The position numbers and the translations under genes were made by a program. The notes beneath the pieces are model-generated. The model saw only the letters and a program-made list of their open reading frames with translations, was not told where the DNA came from and searched no databases. From contig JAHIRL010000111.1 of the NCBI GenBank assembly GCA_018818755.1, positions 1 through 10,711 of the forward strand: DNA of 10,711 nucleotides. The letters are read 5' to 3'. The stretch is from Patescibacteria group bacterium. GTDB lineage: Bacteria > Patescibacteriota > Gracilibacteria > UBA1369 > LOWO2-01-FULL-3. Positions within the stretch are counted from its first letter, which is position 1; each line of letters begins with the position of its first letter. Positions 1 to 7,300 of the stretch are shown one piece after another.

Positions 1-601
1 CTCTATCCCCCTTACGCTCAATTGATAGATCACTAATTGCAGACTTAAACTCATTGCTATATCCACAAAAGCGACCTTTGTCATTAGCATAAGCATAATC
101 TCTATCGTCTGCGAGTATTTCTTCAATACCACGATCAATTGCACTCATAAAACGAATGTACATATCATTACCAAGCTTTACTGAATCGATAATTTTTAGA
201 GCATCATCACTAAAAGAAGACATATCCCAGGCCGAGCTAGGTACAAATCTGAGCAAAGACTTGCGATTTTTAACTGCCATCACAGCGTCAAAAAGGTGAT
301 CCTCATAGCCCAAATAATCCGAATCAGGAGGGGAATCGGTGTAAAGCGTACGCGGCCTACTGTAGTGAGCTACATTCAACAGAAGTTTCTCCACAATAAA
401 TGAAATTGCACTACAGGCCCTATTAATGATTGCTTCTTTATCCAACTCATAACCATCTTCCGACCTATCAACACTTCGCCCCTCTCTTACAGAATGTAAA
501 CGCTTCTGACCAATACATACTCTCGCAAAAACAGGTGCATTGCAATTTTCATCCCCATCTTCCACCTCAAGATCATGATGATACCCCAGCATTGTTTTCA
601 T
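1..601 (-). CDS. Hypothetical protein, 3' end beyond the left edge
   Basis: The minus strand is open from an ATG at 601 to the window edge, giving 200 codons without a stop. I recognise no family. The visible protein is soluble-looking, with no signal peptide or transmembrane segment. It has an acidic start (MKTMLGYHHDLEVEDGDE), then a probable helix around residues 54-78 (DKEAIINRACSAISFIVEKL). An Asp/Tyr/Pro-rich stretch (87-105) and a second helical region (132-165) follow. Four cysteines (20, 29, 63, 179) show no obvious metal motif. The ATG is supported by a promoter just upstream (625-654) that leaves a leader of about 17 nt, and by an in-frame TAG a little further up. No strong Shine-Dalgarno is present; a TTG two codons upstream is an alternative start. 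It lies in the same direction as secE-nusG but has its own promoter. The continuous frame and ordinary codon mix make a real gene likely; its function is unknown. Confidence 0.75.
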   Translation of the reverse strand, partial: MKTMLGYHHDLEVEDGDENCNAPVFARVCIGQKRLHSVREGRSVDRSEDGYELDKEAIINRACSAISFIVEKLLLNVAHYSRPRTLYTDSPPDSDYLGYEDHLFDAVMAVKNRKSLLRFVPSSAWDMSSFSDDALKIIDSVKLGNDMYIRFMSAIDRGIEEILADDRDYAYANDKGRFCGYSNEFKSAISDLSIERKGDR

Positions 602-624
602 ATCCAAAAAGTTTACAGTAGGCG

Positions 625-654
625 ATAATACCCACTAATTCCAGAAAAAGTCAA
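625..654 (-). promoter_or_regulatory. Sigma70-type promoter for the left-edge gene
   Basis: On the minus strand TTGACT (649-654) is followed after 18 bp by TATTAT (625-630). The start site should fall near 618, 17 nt before the ATG at 601. The -35 box sits directly beyond the stop codon of the preceding operon gene (658), so the left-edge gene can be transcribed separately. Confidence 0.6.
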
Positions 655-657
655 ACC

Positions 658-1410
658 TTATTTCCCCAACTCCCACGCAATCAACCCAAGAAGATTTTTT
701 ATCTGAGGATGATATTCTTTTGGATAAGAAAAAGCATAAACAAGATCACCAATCCTGCTAACTAAAAAAGCAGTCGAGCTTCTTCTTAAATCATTCAAAT
801 AGAAGCTCCTATCACCATACTCATTAGTCTCATTTACCTCACTATCAAGCCCTTCCGAAGATCTTATCCTTAAAACCTGATAAACCTCATCCACATCGGA
901 CTTTGGTCCGATCTTAAAAACATAAACCTTGGCCACAAGCGCTGTCTCCGTCCTTATTACCGACTTTTTCACCTCCACATCATACAAATCATCAATATAG
1001 ATAGTTTTAAAAAGATAACCATCCGCCCTCTCATCTTCCAAATAAGCATCCACAAATCCCGCACTTTTAATCTGCTCCTCCCGAATATAAACATTGGGAG
1101 AATAAGACACAAAATTTTCATTCTCAAAATCCACCACCACCACCCCATTCTCAACCACTTCTACCGCAGGTTCCTCCACCGCAACAACCTGCTCCTGTAC
1201 CTCAGCCACGGTATTCTCCTTTCCCAAATCAAAACCCAAAACATTTGTCTGCACAGCTCCCGCCAAATCTACACCCTCAGGCAAATTCACCACCTCATTC
1301 CCACCAGTAGGCTTCTCATATTTCGTCAAATAATCATTTGAAAGCACATCCAAAACCGCAACCACAAGAACAATAGTTAGTATAACTGTAAAAATTGTGA
1401 ATTTTCGCAT
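658..1410 (-). CDS. Membrane-anchored hypothetical protein, third gene of the secE-nusG operon
   Basis: A 250-residue protein from the ATG at 1410. A TTG at 1434 would add eight residues, but neither start has a clear Shine-Dalgarno; I prefer the ATG because it puts MRKF directly before the hydrophobic anchor (about residues 4-22, VILTIVLVVAVLDVL). A low-complexity Val/Glu/Ala-rich linker follows (about 60-95), and then a mixed alpha/beta C-terminal domain of about 150 residues. That domain is rich in Tyr and acidic residues (motifs YIREEQIKSAGF, KTIYIDDLYDVEV, FLVSRIGDLVYAFSYP). The layout is an N-in, single-pass protein with its globular domain outside the membrane. It begins 34 nt after the nusG stop and so is probably co-transcribed with secE-nusG. 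I recognise no family. The unusual aspect is its position, where rplK often follows nusG. There is no lipobox cysteine, so it is not a lipoprotein. Confidence 0.8.
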   Translation of the reverse strand: MRKFTIFTVILTIVLVVAVLDVLSNDYLTKYEKPTGGNEVVNLPEGVDLAGAVQTNVLGFDLGKENTVAEVQEQVVAVEEPAVEVVENGVVVVDFENENFVSYSPNVYIREEQIKSAGFVDAYLEDERADGYLFKTIYIDDLYDVEVKKSVIRTETALVAKVYVFKIGPKSDVDEVYQVLRIRSSEGLDSEVNETNEYGDRSFYLNDLRRSSTAFLVSRIGDLVYAFSYPKEYHPQIKNLLGLIAWELGK

Positions 1411-1444
1411 AAGTGAGGGGGGAGAAAATTTCAAACAAATAATA

Positions 1445-1990
1445 CTACTTCTTCTTCACCTGAGTAAAGTCCAATTCCACAGGCGTTTCCCGTCCAAAGA
1501 TTGTAATTAACACCTTAACCTTGCCTTTATCTTCATCAATATTGCTGATAAGCCCATCGTAATTTGCAAAAGGTCCATCCAATACAATAACATTGTCACC
1601 CTCCGCAAACTCAATTTTAAATTTAGGCTCAGATTGTCCCATGTGCCTCTTAATAACCTTCCACTCCTCAGGACTCACAGGCACCGGAATAGTTCCAGAT
1701 CCCACAAACCCTGTAACATTGGGAGTATTTCGCACAACATACCAACTATCATCGGTCACAACCATATCCACAAGCACATATCCGGCAAAAATCCGTTTCT
1801 CCTCAGTAACAGGCTGACCCTTCTTGATAACAATCTGCGTTTCTTTAGGGACAACAACATCAAAAATCTGATCCTGCATCCCAAGCGACTCGATTCTCTG
1901 CATTAAAGCCTCCTTCACAGCATCCTCATATCCGGAATAAGTATGAATTACATACCAATGTCTACCTGTACCTTGTATTTGTCTTCCCAT
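1445..1990 (-). CDS. nusG: Transcription termination/antitermination factor NusG
   Basis: A 181-residue protein of normal bacterial NusG length. The N-terminal NGN domain (about 10-120) opens with HWYVIHTYSGYE and carries the core strand motif FAGYVLV (68-74), where most NusG proteins have FPGY, and VRNTPNVTGFVG (86-97). The C-terminal KOW domain (about 128-180) shows EGDNVIVLDGPFANYDG and ends in a basic tail. NusG binds RNA polymerase at the clamp helices to suppress pausing; its KOW domain contacts Rho or ribosomal protein S10. The start at 1990 lies 3 nt after the secE stop, with AGG six bases upstream inside the end of secE, so translation is probably coupled. The gene order secE-nusG is the conserved bacterial one. 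The next gene is not rplK but an unknown membrane protein. Confidence 0.97.
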   Translation of the reverse strand: MGRQIQGTGRHWYVIHTYSGYEDAVKEALMQRIESLGMQDQIFDVVVPKETQIVIKKGQPVTEEKRIFAGYVLVDMVVTDDSWYVVRNTPNVTGFVGSGTIPVPVSPEEWKVIKRHMGQSEPKFKIEFAEGDNVIVLDGPFANYDGLISNIDEDKGKVKVLITIFGRETPVELDFTQVKKK

Positions 1991-1993
1991 TTT

Positions 1994-2206
1994 TTACCTA
2001 AGAGTTAAAAGATAAGTATAAGCCTCGTTTAGACCGAAATCCAGCGCTCCAAGGAGCAAGGCCACGATTACACAGAACACTATAACAAGTCCTGTCAGTC
2101 GCACAGCCTGATTTTTTGTTGGCCAGGTAACTTTGTGTAGCTCCTGATATGCCTCTCTGAAGTAGTTTACAATAAAATTATCTTTCATATTTTTTTGTTT
2201 AAACAT
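1994..2206 (-). CDS. secE: Preprotein translocase subunit SecE
   Basis: A 70-residue single-span SecE, the short form seen in most bacteria outside the Enterobacteria. It has the hallmark amphipathic helix and hinge (NYFREAYQELHKVTWPTKNQ, residues 14-33, with the conserved VTWPT) and one transmembrane helix (about 37-57). SecE clamps the two halves of SecY in the Sec channel. The start at 2206 is used here; an internal ATG at 2188 (Met7) would still leave the conserved part intact. No convincing Shine-Dalgarno is visible, and a small hairpin (2211-2228) sits immediately upstream. It is the first gene of a minus-strand operon with nusG 3 nt downstream. The operon is divergent from the pilin-module genes. 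Confidence 0.96.
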   Translation of the reverse strand: MFKQKNMKDNFIVNYFREAYQELHKVTWPTKNQAVRLTGLVIVFCVIVALLLGALDFGLNEAYTYLLTLR

Positions 2207-2210
2207 CTCT

Positions 2211-2228
2211 AAAAAGCCCTGCGGCTTT
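2211..2228 (-). terminator. Terminator-like hairpin in the secE leader
   Basis: On the minus strand AAAGCC, loop GCAG and GGCTTT form a perfect 6-bp stem, and the 3' arm runs into a short T-tract. It lies between the secE promoter (2241-2269) and the secE start (2206), ending four bases before the ATG. It could be a weak attenuator, a translation-controlling hairpin, or a chance element. The stem is short and the T-tract is only five bases, so strong termination is not expected. Confidence 0.45.
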
Positions 2229-2240
2229 GTTAACGGGTGT

Positions 2241-2269
2241 ACTATAAACTATGAACGGGGGAAATGCAA
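2241..2269 (-). promoter_or_regulatory. Sigma70-type promoter of secE-nusG
   Basis: On the minus strand TTGCAT (2264-2269), a 17-bp spacer and TATAGT (2241-2246). The predicted start is near 2235, about 28 nt upstream of the secE ATG, so the hairpin at 2211-2228 would be in the transcript. Confidence 0.7.
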
Positions 2270-2286
2270 GAAATAATTACCAGCCC

Positions 2287-2315
2287 TTGGCAAAATCCCT
2301 AAAAAATGCTAAAAT
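2287..2315 (+). promoter_or_regulatory. Sigma70-type promoter of the pilin-module gene cluster
   Basis: TTGGCA (2287-2292), a 17-bp spacer and TAAAAT (2310-2315) predict transcription from about 2322. This is 17 bp away from, and divergent to, the secE promoter, so the two could influence each other. It also decides the start of the next gene. The upstream in-frame ATG at 2306 lies before the predicted transcript start, which leaves the ATG at 2336 with a leader of about 14 nt. Confidence 0.7.
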
Positions 2316-2335
2316 ATAAGGAAATAAAAACAAAT

Positions 2336-3319
2336 ATGAAGAAGTTTCTGAGACTCATTACAGAAGTTGCAACGGTTACAGCACTAATGCTGTTCTTTCT
2401 CAATATTTCTTATGCCTCAACTCTGCCCCTAAATTTCCCCGAAGCAGGTAGTGGCGAAGAAGAACCAGTCGACTCAGTTAGCCAAATTTATAGAGAAGCC
2501 GGAGTACCCGTACCTGAAGGAGAAGGTGCCATTGTAGACAATCTTTTTGAGGGAGCCTTAAGCTATGCCCGCATAATCATAGGTGCAATTGGAATATTGT
2601 TTATCACAATTATGGGACTCAAAATGATTATGTCCGGAGGCGACGAAGAAGAACTAACCAAAGCCAAGAGGAGTGCCACATATCTACTTATCGCCTTTGT
2701 TATGGTTAGTATGGGCGACGAATTGGCTCGTATGCTAGATTTTAGTGATGGCGGACTATTTCAGGGAGACAAAATCGACAAGGGGAATATCAGGATTTTT
2801 GAAAGGCAGGTTGAGCTATTTGTAATGTTCATCAAATACATTGTTGGTTCATACGCAACCATCATGCTGATTCGGTCTGCACTCAGTCTTGTTACTTCAG
2901 GAGGTGAGGAAGAAACTGTCACAGAAGAAAAAAAGACCATAGCATACAGCGGAGCGGGACTCGTCCTACTTTATATGGGCGATATTTTTATCAAAAAAGT
3001 TTTCTTCATTGTCAAAGAAGACAGATTTACCGGGATGGAGGGGGTGGAAGTAGCCGTAAACACCATCAAAGGTAATCAGGAAATTATTGGAATCACCAAT
3101 TTTATAGTTAGTCTTGTGGGGCCATTGGCAGTATTATTGCTGATTGTAGCCGCCATTCTTTACGCAACATCAGGAGGGAACGAAGAACAAATGGATCAAG
3201 CCAAGCGCATAGTGTTCACAACAGTTATTGCAATAGCAATTATTTACGGCGCATTCGCCTTTGTCAGTACTATTTTGGTGGGGCGATTTGAAACTGCCGC
3301 ACAATTAACAGGAGCTTAA
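2336..3319 (+). CDS. Membrane protein with three tandem VirB2/TrbC-like (T4SS pilin) modules
   Basis: A 327-residue protein from the ATG at 2336. The in-frame ATG at 2306 is rejected because it precedes the predicted transcription start and would bury the signal peptide (MKKFLRLITEVATVTALMLF, cleavage after SYA). After an acidic linker come three copies of one module of about 70 residues, at roughly residues 68-136, 155-225 and 245-315. Each copy has a hydrophobic helix, a loop, and a second hydrophobic helix. The loops are SGGDEEELTKAKR, SGGEEETVTEEKK and SGGNEEQMDQAKR, spaced about 90 residues apart. This two-helix hairpin with a Gly/Glu loop and basic residues after it is typical of VirB2/TrbC-type pilins, particularly the T4SS-pilin-like proteins of CPR genomes, where usually one copy is present. 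Positive-inside reasoning puts the loops in the cytoplasm. The stop overlaps the next start by one base (TAATG). The role in a pilus or secretion channel is inferred. Confidence 0.85.
   Translation: MKKFLRLITEVATVTALMLFFLNISYASTLPLNFPEAGSGEEEPVDSVSQIYREAGVPVPEGEGAIVDNLFEGALSYARIIIGAIGILFITIMGLKMIMSGGDEEELTKAKRSATYLLIAFVMVSMGDELARMLDFSDGGLFQGDKIDKGNIRIFERQVELFVMFIKYIVGSYATIMLIRSALSLVTSGGEEETVTEEKKTIAYSGAGLVLLYMGDIFIKKVFFIVKEDRFTGMEGVEVAVNTIKGNQEIIGITNFIVSLVGPLAVLLLIVAAILYATSGGNEEQMDQAKRIVFTTVIAIAIIYGAFAFVSTILVGRFETAAQLTGA
3310..3314 (+). promoter_or_regulatory. Shine-Dalgarno AGGAG for the second pilin-module gene
   Basis: AGGAG ends four bases before the ATG at 3319 and lies inside the last codons of the preceding gene. 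Together with the TAATG stop/start overlap it indicates translational coupling and near-equal production of the two paralogues. It is the clearest Shine-Dalgarno in the window. Confidence 0.7.
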
Positions 3320-4323
3320 TGAGAAAAATCCTCAAACAATTTGTAATATGCATGGTGCTAATGAGCCTTTCATTGGCATTATTCTCCAATCTAACATATG
3401 CCGCCGTAGGTGGAGGCAACGATCCCAACGCAGAATCATCCTCAATCACCAGCCAAATAAAAGAATCCGGTGAAGGTACCAACCTCCCCAGCTTCGAGAT
3501 TCGCACACATCCCGAAGCTCCGGCAAGCTATGTCCTCGAAGGAGCAGGAACCGCAATAAGTCCGGTTTACTACATTGTTGACTTAATCAGGATAGTCACC
3601 AGTTCCATTGCTGTACTCATGGTAATAGTAATGTCTCTAAAACTTATTTCAGTCGCTAGTGAGGAGGAAGCCACTCTGGCAAAAAAGAACATAATGTACG
3701 GAATTATCGGCTTAATTACAATTAATCTGGCCACAGTTCTGGTTAAGGATGTCTTTTTTGGAGAGTACGGAGAAATATTTGAAGACGAAGTTCAGGTCGA
3801 GCTATTTGCCGAAAGTGCCAATCAACAAATCAGAGGCATAATTGGCTTCATTAACGCTTTTGTTGCCGCCACAGCGGTACTTGTTTTGGTAATTAGAGGT
3901 GTTGTTTTACTCACAAGCTTTGGAGAAGAAGAAGCAATCTCATCAGCCAAAAAACATGTAGTTTGGGCCGGAATCGGACTAGTTCTAGCTGGAGTGTCCG
4001 AACTTGTGGTTAAAGGAATTATCTTTCCTGATTCAGGGAAAAAAATGCCAAGCCTCGAGGAGGCCTATGGATTACTTGCTTCACTCACAAACTATGCGGC
4101 CAGCTTTGTAGTTATCTTTTGTTTTCTTGCTCTACTTTATGCCGGTTACAAATATGTTGCCTCTGCAGGAAATGAAGAAGAAACAGAAAATGTTAAAAAA
4201 ATATTCATTGGAGTGCTAATCGCTTTGGCATTGGCTTTAGGCGCATTTGCTCTCACAAACACACTGGTAAAATTCGAAACACCTAAAGATACAAGAGAAG
4301 AACAGTTGCCAGTATCAGAATAA
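3319..4323 (+). CDS. Second membrane protein with three tandem VirB2/TrbC-like modules
   Basis: A 334-residue paralogue of the preceding protein. A signal peptide occupies residues 1-28 (hydrophobic core VICMVLMSLSLALF, cleavage after TYA). A polar Gly/Asn/Ser-rich segment follows to about residue 75. Three two-helix modules lie at about 80-148, 170-237 and 250-318. Their loops are ASEEEATLAKKN, FGEEEAISSAKKH and SAGNEEETENVKK. Only the third keeps the full G-N-E-E form, as in the neighbour, where the third is also the most canonical. The linker between modules 1 and 2 shares the motif (R/V)QVELF with the upstream protein (IFERQVELF and IFEDEVQVELF), which supports whole-gene duplication after the modules were tripled. 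The C-terminus is a short charged tail (TPKDTREEQLPVSE). Its last 18 bases contain the -35 box of the next gene's promoter. It is probably an integral membrane partner of the first protein; function is inferred. Confidence 0.85.
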   Translation: MRKILKQFVICMVLMSLSLALFSNLTYAAVGGGNDPNAESSSITSQIKESGEGTNLPSFEIRTHPEAPASYVLEGAGTAISPVYYIVDLIRIVTSSIAVLMVIVMSLKLISVASEEEATLAKKNIMYGIIGLITINLATVLVKDVFFGEYGEIFEDEVQVELFAESANQQIRGIIGFINAFVAATAVLVLVIRGVVLLTSFGEEEAISSAKKHVVWAGIGLVLAGVSELVVKGIIFPDSGKKMPSLEEAYGLLASLTNYAASFVVIFCFLALLYAGYKYVASAGNEEETENVKKIFIGVLIALALALGAFALTNTLVKFETPKDTREEQLPVSE

Positions 4324-4333
4324 ACAATATAAT
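4306..4333 (+). promoter_or_regulatory. Strong internal promoter for the PKD surface protein
   Basis: TTGCCA (4306-4311), a 16-bp spacer and a perfect TATAAT (4328-4333). Transcription would start near 4340, only about 9 nt before the ATG at 4349. The -35 box lies within the last codons of the upstream gene. No Shine-Dalgarno precedes the ATG, which fits an almost leaderless message. Confidence 0.7.
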
Positions 4334-4348
4334 AGAACAAACCTACCT

Positions 4349-7300
4349 ATGAAAAAAATTAAAAGATTACTCAGCAAAATCCTGACGATAGCCTTGTTAC
4401 TTTCAGTAGTTTCAGTGTCTTTGAATTTTTTGTGGGCGGACAATACCGCGCAAGCCGGCTGGAAGGACTTCTTCAAAAAAGACGAGCAAGTTACCTTTAC
4501 AAACTATGAAGGCCGCCTGGCCGAACTCTCCGAAGAAGGTTACGACTCAGCCTTAACCGAGTACTCAGACCTCAAGGATTTTATCCTACAGGTTGTTAAT
4601 TTTGCGTTAGGCTTCCTAGGCCTACTCGCAGTAATCATCGTAATTTACGGAGGAGTACTTTATGTGACCGCCGCCGGCAACGATGACCGCACGGAAACAG
4701 GGAAAAAATCAATTATTTATGCCTCGGTAGGACTTTTGATAGTTATGGGATCTTTTGCTTTCGTAAATACGATTGTTAGTAGTGTTTTGAGTGATGAAGG
4801 CTATGGAGTTGAGGGCGGAGGTGGGCAATTTGGCTTTGGCAATTTTAATGCCATGGCTGAGGAACTAAAAAGCTCAATGCTGGATGTTTATTCATCTTTC
4901 GATAACTTGGTTAGCAATGTGGATGATTATCAAAACATCATCCTTGATGCTAACAAAGCTACACTCCTACCAATAAATAGGCCTCAGCCCGGAGAAGTGG
5001 GAGCTTTCTTGCGTAGTGTTAATAGCAAAATGAACAATATCGCCAAAAGTGCAGGGAATTACTCAGTTACAACCCTCGCACTAAAGGGACAAATGAGAAA
5101 TTTAGAATTGGCCATAGACAGGTTTGAAAACACATATTGGCAAAGCGATTGGGTTAAAATAACCGATGGAAAGAAAATCAAAGCCTGCAAATCCAGCAGG
5201 AATCTACTGGGCACAGAATCTTGTGCCGAAAAAGGATACGTAAAACAAAATGTCAGTATCTGCTTTTATTCTCACTGGGATGAGTATCGCAAACAGCTAA
5301 CCGGAGATACCACCAGATATGTTGATGATTCTATAGAAGATGGAAGTTCCGTTGCCTCAAAATGCGGACCTTTCCCTTCCAACCTCGGATTGGATTTCAA
5401 TGACTCAATCAAAAATCTCTCAGAAAGTTTTCTTCACTCTCTCGATAAAAATCTGGACGACATAGAAGATATTTTTGCAAAACTGGATCGACTCACCGTA
5501 TACAAAGAGTCCAACGCTTACCTGGACTACCAAAAGCTTCACGGAGCTCTGGACGGAGCAACCGATATCAATCTATCCCCGAATGAACAAGCAAACAGAG
5601 AATACACGGAAGGTTTAGGGAAAAATGTTCAAGACTGGATTACACTTAACGATGTAACAGTCGAGGAGGCCGGAGATTATCTACTCACAGCACTCGAAGC
5701 CTATGAAGATCTATACGAATTTTTATCCAATCTGCAGAGCGTAAGAGTAAATATAAAATCCAGTGTTATAGAGGGCAACGCACCTCTTAGTGCCATAATT
5801 TCCGTTGCAGACAGTAGCGATCCTGCGGGAGGCACTGTGGGAATCAATCCTGACAAAATTACCTGGGATTTCACTGGAAGCCTAACCCTTGATCAACTGG
5901 CCGAAGCATCACAAGATGCAGAAGGGTCTGACTCCACGGATAGCTCGCTTATTGCGAGGTTAGTAGACTGTAGCACCATTAGCACAAATCCGGCACAAAA
6001 CAGTGGGGAAGAGGCCGATAGCGCCGAGGGCATCGCCTACGAAGCAACTTTAGCCAATACTATTAAACGCTGTGTTTTTAAAAAACCCGGAACATACAAA
6101 GTACAAGTCGTTGTAGACTCCAACGATCCTACACAATACGCCCCAGGACTCGGCTTTATCTACATAAGGGTTAATCCACCGGCAACAAAAATTGATCTAT
6201 CCATCAGAGTCAATGAGGATGGCCAAGAGCGCAGAATACCAATTTTAAAATATTCCGGCGAAACAATCATTGATGAAAAAAACCGCTTAACAATCCACTC
6301 AGACTATGTTAACGAATTGACTTTCGATGCCTCCGGCACAGAAAAGGGCCAAAACAATGCCAAAGTCACCGGCTATAAATGGGATTTCGGCAACGGTACA
6401 GCCCACGATTTTAGTACCAGCAACGCCACAATCACAGTTGATACCAACCAGGGCACAGCCGATAGTCAGGGAGATGCGGGCAGCGAACAAGGTTACGGGC
6501 GTTTCACCGGAGGGCAATACACCATAAATCTTCAAGTCCAAAATGAACTGGGACAGGTAGATTCAAAAAGCTTTGTCCTAAGATTTTCCGATATTGTCGC
6601 CCAAGCTCAAGCCACACCAAAAGATCAAGGCTTGATTAACAGCAACATTATCCTTGATGCCAGCAGATCCAGAGCATCAAACGGAGCTATTATTAGAAAC
6701 TATGCCTGGTTTATCTATAAAAACAACGAAGATCGGCCCACTTCACCAACTTACAGTGGCCCAAACTACAAAACAGTTAATCACAAATTTACCAGCCCCG
6801 GCATTTATCAAATCGACTTAATAGTCACATCCCAAACTGGCGAACAGGGAAGCCTGATAGATGACGAAGGAATAATGACCTACACTATTACATCTGAAAA
6901 TCCCCTCGCAATTTTCAGCAAAAAAATTGAGAATCTATCGCAACCATCAACAGTTCTCATGGATGCCTCACGCAGTTACGACCCCGATAGTATTGAGGAT
7001 CAAACAACCCTAACATACAATTGGACAATTGATGGAGTCGCGCTAAACGGTGTTTCCTGCACAAGGGATCCGGAAGATGGCTTAATCGGGTGTAGCGGCA
7101 ATACGGATTTTGAAAAATTCGCATTGATTGAAGGTCCATATCAGCAAGACAATACAGATTCACTTGGTCGTGCCGGCAAGCTTGTTGTCAGATTCAAAAC
7201 AAAAGGCGAGCACAAAATTGACCTAATCGTCAACAGTACAACAGTTGATGAAAACGGGCAGGTATCCGCAATTGAAACTTCAAAAGAAAACTCTCAAATC

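Noticed and set aside
430..621. Plus-strand open frame of 63 codons
   Set aside because: It lies antisense to the longer open frame that starts at 601 and runs off the left edge, has a His/Pro-rich composition typical of shadow frames, and no ribosome binding site.
2306..2335. Upstream ATG that would lengthen the first pilin-module protein by ten residues
   Set aside because: It overlaps the spacer just before the predicted -10 box (2310-2315), so it should not be in the transcript, and it would place a charged segment before the signal peptide.
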